Part shown: positions 1-6,210 of the stretch, in pieces
Position numbering within the stretch: the first letter of the stretch is position 1
Layout of the letters: every line of letters begins with the position of its first letter
DNA from: Fusobacteriota bacterium
GTDB lineage: Bacteria; Fusobacteriota; Fusobacteriia; Bac17; JAEWOZ01
Reading direction: 5' to 3'
Assembly: GCA_023399505.1 (NCBI GenBank)
Contig: JAEWOZ010000055.1
Span: 1 to 8,047, forward strand
Length of the DNA: 8,047 nt
Notes under the pieces: generated by a model
Told to the model about the DNA's origin: nothing
The model's input: the letters and a program-made list of their open reading frames with translations, nothing else
Databases searched by the model: none
Program-made: the position numbers and the translations under genes

Positions 1-149
1 TAAATGCGAGATGTGAAAAGCTATGTTAAAAGGGCCTGTTTTGTTATCTTGAATATTGAAAAAATTATATCATAGGATAAATAAAATAAAAAGATAGCTC
101 TGAGTTAAAAAATTAAAATTATATTAAGATTATTAAATTCTTCCATTAA
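1..149. other. Flank downstream of locus 4, no feature seen
   Basis: This AT-rich stretch after the locus 4 tail has no open frame of note, no convincing hairpin with a T-run and no recognisable RNA gene. The short GC-richer patch AAAGGGCCTG near 29-38 does not form a stable stem with its surroundings. Confidence 0.4.
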
Positions 150-968
150 TCATTTTCTAAATATATCTAATTTCTTAATAACTTCTTCGAAAATTTCTAT
201 AGGTAAGTTTTGTAAAGAATATAACTAGATCCTTTTTCTAGTAATAATACTATTATTTCTTTATATCCTTTTTCTGACGCAATTATTAATGCTGCATTTC
301 CATCACAATCTTTGTAATTAACATCATCTACTCTTTCTATTAATAATTTTACAATTTCTATATGCACTTGCTTTAATGCTAGAATCAATGGTGTATTATC
401 ATCTATGGCTTTAACATTAATATCTGCTATCTTTTCTAATAATAATTTCACTGTTTCTATATATCCTTTTTTTAATGCTAATGTTAAAGCTGTAAAATTA
501 TTTTTTCTCTGTAATAAACACTAGCTCCTTTTCCTATTAAGAAACTTGATACTTTTTTATGCCCTTTCTGCAATGCTATCATTAATGCTGTTTGATAATA
601 TTCATCTCTAAGATTAATATCATCACCTTTTTCTATAAATAGCTCTAATATTTCTTTATGCCCCCTTATTCTGATGCTTCACTTAAAGCTGCTAAGCCGT
701 AGTTAGATTTTTCGTCAACATTAGTAACACTTTCTACTAAAATTTTTACTATATTTAAATTATTGTTTAAAATTAATTCAAAAACTGTCATACTTTTATA
801 AATATAATTTAAGTTAGAACCTTTTTTAATTAAGTATATAGCTCTTTTAGCATCATTATTATTTATAGCTACTACAAGCGCTTCATTTATATCTTTATCC
901 TTAATACATAAATTTTGAGTAATTTTATTACAAGAAAGGATCAAAATAGTTAATATTAAATTTTTCAT
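150..968 (-). pseudogene. Ankyrin-repeat lipoprotein pseudogene (locus 4)
   Basis: It begins with the family lipoprotein signal (MKNLILTILILSC, Cys13) and KDKDINEALVVAI, but after residue 82 it jumps straight to an ANK repeat, lacking about 106 residues of the conserved domain. The first frame stops at 666 after SEASE. Sense continues in a second frame (GHKEILELFIEKGDDIN to YYREK), shifts again at a six-A run (501-506), and continues NNFTALTLALKKG through three ANK units to LLLEKGSS. There it is joined out of frame to the family tail LYSLQNLPIEIFEEVIKK (224 down) ending at TGA 150-152. The tail's middle part is deleted; GGATCT at the junction resembles GGTCTC of the tail, suggesting a microhomology deletion. 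The longest first-frame product would be only 100 aa. Confidence 0.88.
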
Positions 969-973
969 TACTA

Positions 974-978
974 CGCCT
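974..978 (-). promoter_or_regulatory. Damaged ribosome binding site of locus 4
   Basis: At the position where loci 1 and 3 have GGAG 5 nt before the ATG, the minus strand here reads AGGCG with the same 5-nt spacing. A single A-to-C change would explain it. This fits the pseudogene status of the locus it precedes. Confidence 0.5.
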
Positions 979-1000
979 AATTTAAATTTCTTATCAATTT

Positions 1001-1243
1001 TTATGTAAATATAAACAGCTCTTTAAAATTTTTAACATCACAAGGATTTTTAGCAACATATTTTATTGGGAATTTATTACAAAATAAAAAGAAATTTGTA
1101 TTAAGTTTCTTTTTAAATAGTCGTGACCATAGTCAATAATAATAATATTCATCCAAATACTCTAAATTTAATTTTAATGCTTCTGACATTTGCTTAACTA
1201 ATCGAGGAAATGTGTGAGATGTTATTAATACTATTTCTTCCAT
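1001..1243 (-). pseudogene. Relic of an unidentified small protein
   Basis: This 81-codon frame starts MEEIVLITSHTFPRLVKQ, runs to LNLEYLDEYYYY, meets TGA (1133-1135), and continues LWSRLFKKKLNTNFFLFCNK to FKELFIFT and TAA. The sequence looks protein-like on both sides of the stop, and its NFFLF part and MEEI start both have counterparts in the 4404-5055 gap, which argues for a real ancestral gene present in two decayed copies. No clear Shine-Dalgarno precedes the ATG. I do not recognise the family. It ends 33 nt before the locus 4 start. Confidence 0.4.
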
Positions 1244-1247
1244 TCCA

Positions 1248-1617
1248 TTAGTTATTTATTACTCTTATTCTATTCAAGAATACTTCTTCCAGGCTACCAT
1301 CACTAAAATCTACTATGTCTAATATTTGATTTACAAAAAATTTTATTTTATAATTATTATAACCATTTTCAGAAGTTTTGCTTATTAACATTTTTGATAT
1401 AAATAATTCTAAAGCATTTTCATTATTATATAAATTTGATAGAATCTACTTTCTCATTCCGTTTCTCCATTTGACTAAAATTTAAATTCTTTAAACTATT
1501 TATAAATTACTATTATATTAATATAATCTAAAAAATCATCTTTAATAATTGAAATACCAACTTTCACTAATATAAATAATTTAATCACTTAATTATGTCC
1601 ACCAACTAAATTATATT
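1248..1617 (-). pseudogene. Frameshifted continuation and C-terminal relic after locus 3
   Basis: Coding sense continues in shifted frames after the locus 3 stop. First comes a degenerate ANK helix (LVGGHN, stop, VIKLFI), then GISIIKDDFLDYIN, then in another frame FINSLKNLNFSQMEKRNEK (1506 onward), then in a third frame a 65-codon open stretch (1445-1248) reading LSNLYNNENALELFISKM to VFLNRIRVINN. The order DYIN, SQ, LY, ELF with similar spacing resembles the locus 1 tail (DYINLF, SQEIK, LLYSL, TELFEE), so this may be a diverged version of that tail with a longer end. That homology is tentative. At least three shifts make it non-functional. Confidence 0.55.
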
Positions 1618-3006
1618 TTACTTCATTAATAACTTAATATCTTTATCATTAAAACTAGTTCCTTTTTCAAGTAATAGTTTTACTATCTCAACATGTTTGT
1701 ATTTATATGATATCATTAAAGATGTCCAACCATTTTTATCTTTATCATTAATATTTGCTCCTCTTTCTATCAGCAATTCCACTACCTTCTTGCATCCATA
1801 TCCTGCTGCTTTCATTAATGCTGTACGACAATTATTATTCTTATTATTAACATTTGCTCCGTTCTCTATTAAAATCTTTACTACCTCTATACGGTCATAT
1901 CTAGATGAAAGCATCAATGCTGTCCAACCGTAATTGTCTTTATCATTAATATTAGCTCCTTTTTCTATTAGTAACTTTGCTACTTCTATATGCCCATTCT
2001 GTGATGCTAGCATCAATGCTGTCCAACCATTTTTATCTTTATCATTAATATTTGCTCCTCTCTCTATCAATATTTTTACAATTTCTAAATGATTGTACCT
2101 AGAAGAGAGCATTAGCGATGTCCAATTATCATTATCTTTATCATTAATATTTGCTCCTTTATCTATTAAAACTTCTACTATCTCCTTACATCCATATCCT
2201 GCTGCTTTCATTAATGCTGTACGGCCATTATTATTCTTATTATTAACATTAGCTCCTTTTTTTATTAGTAGCTTTACTGTTTCATCATGTTTATATTGAG
2301 ATGATAATATTAACGCAGTCCAACCATTCTTGTCCTTTTCATCAGCATCAGCTCCTTTTTCGAGTAATAGCTTTACTACTTCTACATGTCCATGTCGAGA
2401 TGCTAGCATTAACGCTTTATAACCATCGTTATCTTTATCATTAATGTTGGCTCCTTTTTCTATAAGAAATTCTACTATCTTATTATGACCATACCCACAT
2501 GCTTTCATTAATACTGTACGGCCATTATTATTCTTATCATTAACATTTGCTCCTTTCTCTATTAAAATCTTTACTACATTTATATGGCCCTTCTGCGATG
2601 CTGTCATTAATGCTGACCAACCATTTTTATCTTTGTCATAAACATCAACTCCCTTTTCTAATAACAGCTTTACTACCTTCGTATGGCCATAACGAGCTGA
2701 TAGAATTAATGGTGTATAGCTATCATTATCTTTATCATTAATATTTGCTCCTTTCTCTATTAGAGCTTCTACTATCTTATTATGACCGTATCCTGATGCA
2801 TGCATAAGTGCTGTACGGCCATTACTATTGTTTTTATCATTAACATTTGCTCCTTTTTCTAATAATAATTTTACTATTTCTAGTTTTTCATACCTAGAAG
2901 AGAGCGTTAATGCTGTCCAATTATCATTATCTTTATCATTAACATTAGCCCCTCTTTTTATTAAAAATTCTACTATCCCCTTATAACCACATCCAGCTGC
3001 TTTCTT
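1618..3006 (-). pseudogene. ANK-repeat continuation of locus 3 after the amber codon
   Basis: Directly after TAG at 3007-3009 the same frame continues KKAAGCGYKGIVEFLIKRGA and encodes about 14 ANK units before TAA at 1618-1620. There is no usable start: the first in-frame ATG (2805) lies inside an ANK helix (LMHASGYG) and has no Shine-Dalgarno, so this half is expressed only by stop readthrough or in relatives with a sense codon. The original protein would be about 922 residues with roughly 22 repeats. The last repeat ends abnormally (TSFNDKDIKLLMK) and a frameshift follows. This half is best called the 3' part of an interrupted gene rather than an independent gene. Confidence 0.8.
1618..3006 (-). 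repeat. 297-bp supra-repeat of three ANK units
   Basis: ANK units recur in a three-unit cycle. Type A is MKAAGYGxxxIVExLI with a DKDND linker, type B is LSSRYxHxEVVKLL with a DKDKNGW linker, and type C is SQxxHxxVKxLI with a DKNNNGRT linker. The DNA marker CTGTACG, which encodes the GRT/CRT junction before each type A unit, occurs at 1821, 2217, 2514, 2811 and 3012. The spacings are 396, 297, 297 and 201 nt, that is four, three, three and two units (the last with one extra codon). The array therefore grew by copying 297-bp blocks, with one unit gained or lost in places. Confidence 0.85.
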
Positions 3007-4386
3007 CTATACTGTACGGGCATTATTATTCTTATCATTAACATTTGCTCCTTTTTCGAGTAATAAACTTACTACTTCTGTTTGTTCATGTCTGAATGCT
3101 ATCATTAATGCTGTCCAACCATTTTTATCTTTGTCATTGATATTAGCACCTTTTTCGAGTAATAGCTTTACTACCTCGATGTGGCCTTTTTGTGATGCTA
3201 TCATCAGTGCTTTACGGCAATTAGCATCTTTATCATTAATGTTAGCACCTTTTTCGAGTAATAGCTTTACTACCTCTGTATGTCCATTATATGCTGATAG
3301 CATTAGGGACGTCCAGCCCATATTCTCTTTATCATTAATATTAGCACCTTTTTCTATAAGCAATCTAACTATTTGCTTACGTCCATATTCTGCTGCCCTC
3401 ATCAGTGCAGTATAATAATCTTCTTCCTTATCATTAACATTAGCTCCCTTTTCGAGTAATAATTCTATTATTCGCTTATCAATATTCTGAGAGGATGCTA
3501 GTATTAAAGCGGTACATCCATTTGTCTGTTTATAGTTAATATTGGCTCCTTTTTTAAGCAATAGCTTTACTACCTCTGTATGTCCATTATATGCTGATAG
3601 CATTAATGCTGTCCAACCATTTTTATCCTTGTCGTTAACATTTGACCCTTTTTCTAGTAGTAACTTTACTACCTCTGTGAAGCCATTATACGCTGATAAC
3701 ATTAATGCTGTCCAAAAATTATTATCTTTATCGTTAACATTAGCTTTTTTTTCGAGTAATAGCTTTACTATTTCCATATGGCCCTTCCCTGATGATATTA
3801 TTAATGATGTTGTTCCAATATCATTCTTATAATTAATATCAAAATTATATTCTTCAATTAACATCTTAAATATATCTATTTTATTACCCGCGGATGATAT
3901 TATTAGACCATTTCTATTTATTTTATCTTTTACCTCTTTAGGACTTATATTATGCTTTTCTATAAACCTTCTTACCTCTTCTCTATTAGATATATAGCAT
4001 AGCAACAAGAAGTACTTATTATTATCTACTTCTCCTTCTCCTAACTTATACTTATTTTTAATTAAATCTATTATGTCATAATTAAAATCATCTAGAGTTT
4101 TATTATATATTCTCACTAATCCATCTCTTGTTAGAAGAACCTCTTTCTCAATAAGTAATTTAACGATTTCTAAATTATTTTTGTCTAAAGCTAAATCTAT
4201 TATACTTTTATCATTATATACATAATTAATATTAGCTCCCTTATTTATTAATTCTACAGCTTTAGCTGCTTCGCCACTTATTATAGCCAAAGCTAGTTCT
4301 TCATTCACATCTTTGTCTTTTAATTCTATCTCCTTAATTATTTTATTGCATGATAATATTAAAACTATTAATAAAATCTTCCTCAT
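3007..4386 (-). CDS. Ankyrin-repeat lipoprotein, N-terminal part before an amber codon (locus 3)
   Basis: The 459 residues start with a lipoprotein signal ending ILSC (Cys13), preceded by a good AAGGAG 5 nt from the ATG. Residues 14-188 are the family's conserved N-terminal domain, collinear with loci 1 and 2. Eight ANK repeats follow (189-453), mostly with NDKDN linkers, of the type GWTALMLSAYNGHTEVVKLL; the fourth is 34 residues long. The frame ends at NNNARTV with TAG, exactly where the pattern requires ALMKAAG. Downstream the same frame stays open for another 462 codons of ANK repeats, so this is the front half of a larger gene. If there is no readthrough, the product is an ANK lipoprotein without a C-terminal tail, which could still fold because ANK solenoids tolerate truncation between repeats. 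Confidence 0.85.
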   Translation of the reverse strand: MRKILLIVLILSCNKIIKEIELKDKDVNEELALAIISGEAAKAVELINKGANINYVYNDKSIIDLALDKNNLEIVKLLIEKEVLLTRDGLVRIYNKTLDDFNYDIIDLIKNKYKLGEGEVDNNKYFLLLCYISNREEVRRFIEKHNISPKEVKDKINRNGLIISSAGNKIDIFKMLIEEYNFDINYKNDIGTTSLIISSGKGHMEIVKLLLEKKANVNDKDNNFWTALMLSAYNGFTEVVKLLLEKGSNVNDKDKNGWTALMLSAYNGHTEVVKLLLKKGANINYKQTNGCTALILASSQNIDKRIIELLLEKGANVNDKEEDYYTALMRAAEYGRKQIVRLLIEKGANINDKENMGWTSLMLSAYNGHTEVVKLLLEKGANINDKDANCRKALMIASQKGHIEVVKLLLEKGANINDKDKNGWTALMIAFRHEQTEVVSLLLEKGANVNDKNNNARTV

Positions 4387-4403
4387 TTTTTCTCCTTTTT
4401 TTT

Positions 4404-5055
4404 AAAATTTTTCATGATAACTTCAAATTTTCCTAACTTTAATGTATCTTACAAAATCTATCTTTTTTATCAACATCAAATTCTGATTCTATAAAATTTT
4501 CACTATATTTTTGTCTCTATTTTTAATAAAATATTTAAACTATAAATTTAAGTTCTTATATTTACAATTAAAGTTTGATCTTTCGGATATAATTATTTTA
4601 GCTATACTTGCGATTCTTTCAATACTGTATTAAAAAAATCCCGAAGATACTATGATTTCTTCCATTATTAAATCTAATTACATCGTAATAATTTTTTAGC
4701 AACTTATTCTTTGTTAATAAATAACAATTGTAAAATAAGAAGAAATTTATATAAAGTTACTTTAATTTTATCTTATAATTACATACAATTTCTAGATATT
4801 TTGCTTGTTTAAATTAATAACTTAGATAATTTTTCTCTTTTTAGTTAATACCAAAGAATTTTTAAGAAATAGATAAATAAAATGATAGATAAAAATAATA
4901 ATAAAATAAAGAATTACATATAAAGAGTTAGAAAAATATAGCATTTAAAAATAAAGAGCTTTGCTATCTCTCTATGATATTACTTTAATTATATAAACTT
5001 TTCCTTGAAAACAATCAATAACCTATTAGAGAAAAAATTCAAATTATTATTTTGA
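4404..5055 (-). other. Gap with decayed coding relics, no intact gene
   Basis: No complete gene is visible on either strand in these 650 bp. On the minus strand, 4756-4619 reads as a 45-codon open stretch starting LYINFFLFYNCYLL, which resembles NTNFFLFCNKFPIKY in the relic at 1001-1243. Around 4665 lies MEEIIVSSGFF, resembling the MEEIVLITS start of that same relic. Further fragments such as FIESEFDVDKKDRF (around 4495-4455) appear in other frames, broken by many stops. A weak imperfect hairpin followed by a T-run around 4945-4975 might end locus 2 transcription. I cannot name the ancestral protein. Confidence 0.5.
4446..4473 (-). promoter_or_regulatory. Candidate sigma-70-type promoter of locus 3
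   Basis: On the minus strand, TTGATA (4473-4468) is separated by 16 nt from TAAGAT (4451-4446). They match TTGACA at five of six positions and TATAAT at four of six. Transcription would start near 4438, giving a leader of about 50 nt before the ATG at 4386. In DNA this AT-rich such matches occur by chance, so this is only a candidate. Confidence 0.35.
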
Positions 5056-5238
5056 TTAAAAATTTTTGATAATTTTTTCAAATAGCTTTACAGGTAAATT
5101 TTGTAAAGAATATAAGAGACCAATATAATAATGAACTTCATTCTTTATCTCCTAAGGAGTACTATCGCTTTTATTTAGACATATAAATAGATTTATATAA
5201 TCTTCGCCCGTTTTTATTATTATCATATATCCTATATT
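5056..5238 (-). pseudogene. Out-of-frame C-terminal tail of locus 2
   Basis: After a one-base shift at the end of locus 2, this stretch reads NNIGYMIIIK, then DYINLFICLNK, then TAG (5152-5154), then EIKNEVHYYIGLLYSLQNLP and KLFEKIIKNF with a final TAA at 5056-5058. It matches the locus 1 tail (YMVIKKMVQDYINLF, SQEIKDELHNYISLLYSLKK) almost position for position, so it is the lost C-terminus. Two lesions separate it from the gene: the shift in the A-run and the amber codon in place of the Gln of SQEIK. Relative to locus 1, about 27 residues including the basic KGKSKKNK patch are absent between NIG and YM. Confidence 0.85.
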
Positions 5239-6097
5239 ATTTTTCTCTATAAATATTAGACCTTCTTTTTATTAATTTCACTATTTCTACATAGCCAAGG
5301 TCGGTTGCTAGTATTAGTGCTGTATCATTTTCGTTATTCTTGTCATTAATATTAGCACCTTTTTCTATTAATAATTCAACTATTTCTTTATGACCATATA
5401 CAGATGCTATCATTAATGATGTCCATCCATCAACTTCTTTATCGTTAATATTAGCCCCTTTTTCTATTAATAATTTTATTAGATCTATATTATTTTCAGT
5501 AGAAGCAGTCATCAAAGCTGTTACTCCATAATAATTTTTGTAATTAATATCAAAGCTGTAATCTTCAATTAGAATTTTAGATATATCTAGCTTACTGCCG
5601 GATGCTGATATCATTAGACCATTTCTTTTTATTTTATCTTTTACTTCTCTTGGTTCTATTTTGTTTTTTTCTATAAAACTTTTTACACATTCTGCATTTG
5701 ATATATAACATAGTAATAAAAAGTATTTATTACTATCTATAGACCCTTCCTTTAATTCATACTTATCCTTTATTAAATCTATTATCCCATAATCACAATA
5801 CTCTAATGCTATATCATATATCTTAGCTATATTATTATTTTTAACTTTTACCTTTTTTTCTAACAATGCTTTTATTAAATCTAAATTCTTAGTATCCAAG
5901 CATAATTCTAATATTGTCCTATTATTGTATGTGTAATTAACATTAGCTCCATGCTTCATTAGATATAAAGATTTACATTTATCATTATTAATTATGGCTA
6001 AAGCTAGCTCTTCATTTACATCTTTGTTTTTAAAATTCATATTTTTTATAACTTTACTGCATGAAAGCAATAAAAATATTAATAAAATTTTTTTCAT
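5237..6097 (-). CDS. Short ankyrin-repeat lipoprotein, truncated (locus 2)
   Basis: This 286-residue paralogue of locus 1 has a textbook lipobox (LLSC, Cys13) when started at the second of two adjacent ATGs. Residues 14-188 align without gaps to loci 1 and 3 (for example IIDLIKDKYELKEG and NKYFLLLCYISN). Three ANK repeats follow (about 189-221, 222-254 and 255-283); the last is one residue short and degenerate (VKLIKRRSNIY). The frame stops at REK, where one base seems to be missing from a run of five A (5240-5244). Restoring it would continue as NNIGYM into the family tail found downstream. The protein is therefore probably a truncated but possibly still secreted lipoprotein. Either it works as a short form or it is an early pseudogene; the sequence alone does not decide. 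Confidence 0.8.
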   Translation of the reverse strand: MKKILLIFLLLSCSKVIKNMNFKNKDVNEELALAIINNDKCKSLYLMKHGANVNYTYNNRTILELCLDTKNLDLIKALLEKKVKVKNNNIAKIYDIALEYCDYGIIDLIKDKYELKEGSIDSNKYFLLLCYISNAECVKSFIEKNKIEPREVKDKIKRNGLMISASGSKLDISKILIEDYSFDINYKNYYGVTALMTASTENNIDLIKLLIEKGANINDKEVDGWTSLMIASVYGHKEIVELLIEKGANINDKNNENDTALILATDLGYVEIVKLIKRRSNIYREK

Positions 6098-6102
6098 CAT
6101 TA

Positions 6103-6108
6103 CTCCTT
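6103..6108 (-). promoter_or_regulatory. Shine-Dalgarno deciding the locus 2 start
   Basis: The minus strand reads AAGGAG, then TA, then two consecutive ATG codons. The spacing from the GGAG core is 2 nt to the first ATG (6100) and 5 nt to the second (6097). Loci 1 and 3 both use 5 nt, and only the second ATG places the lipidated cysteine at position 13 as in the other three loci. The second ATG is therefore preferred. Confidence 0.75.
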
Positions 6109-6142
6109 TTCTATTTTAATAAAATTAATAAATTTATTTCCC

Positions 6143-6174
6143 ATATTTACTCGTTATTTTAATTGAGTAAATAT
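6143..6174. promoter_or_regulatory. Perfect 10-bp inverted repeat upstream of locus 2
   Basis: The arms ATATTTACTC (6143-6152) and GAGTAAATAT (6165-6174) are perfect reverse complements separated by 12 nt. The element lies in the 112-nt gap between locus 1 and the preferred start of locus 2, about 45 nt upstream of that start. It has no adjoining T-run on the minus strand, so an operator or RNA hairpin in the locus 2 leader is more likely than a terminator. The minus strand also carries a TTTACT that could act as a poor -35 inside the repeat. Confidence 0.35.
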
Positions 6175-6183
6175 AAAATTAAT

Positions 6184-6210
6184 AAAAATCTTTTAATAAA
6201 CAAGATTTTT
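6184..6210 (-). terminator. Weak AT-rich hairpin at the end of locus 1
   Basis: Read on the minus strand, AAAAATCTT pairs perfectly with AAGATTTTT across a 9-nt loop, giving a 9-bp stem that starts on the last base of the locus 1 stop codon and runs into a T-rich stretch. It has only one G:C pair, so it would be a weak intrinsic terminator. Its position directly after the stop is the main argument for function; a chance hairpin in AT-rich DNA is possible. Confidence 0.35.

Noticed and set aside
969..1020. Promoter for locus 4
   Set aside because: Only poor matches to -35 and -10 boxes were found (such as TTTACA with no good -10 at 16-18 nt), not better than chance in AT-rich DNA.
1133..1135. 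TGA read as Trp (mycoplasma-type code)
   Set aside because: Trp in the repeats is TGG throughout, and TGA ends locus 1 and the locus 4 tail, so the standard bacterial code applies.
1618..2805. Independent gene starting at ATG 2805
   Set aside because: The ATG is inside an ANK helix (TALMHASGYG), no Shine-Dalgarno precedes it, and the frame continues upstream as ANK repeats to the amber codon.
1697..3832. Open frames on the plus strand (for example 1697-1933, 2093-2299, 2547-2741, 3131-3415, 3542-3832)
   Set aside because: They are antisense shadows of the periodic ANK repeats, repeat the same Leu/Ser/Phe-rich pattern every 33 residues and lack ribosome binding sites.
1618..4386. CRISPR-like array, because of regular spacing
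   Set aside because: The period is 99 bp with coding-type variation, no short identical direct repeats and no unique spacers; it is an ANK coding array.
4945..4975. Hairpin with T-run as terminator of locus 2
   Set aside because: The stem is interrupted by a bulge and a G:T pair and is only about 7 bp; it was not strong enough to list as a separate terminator.
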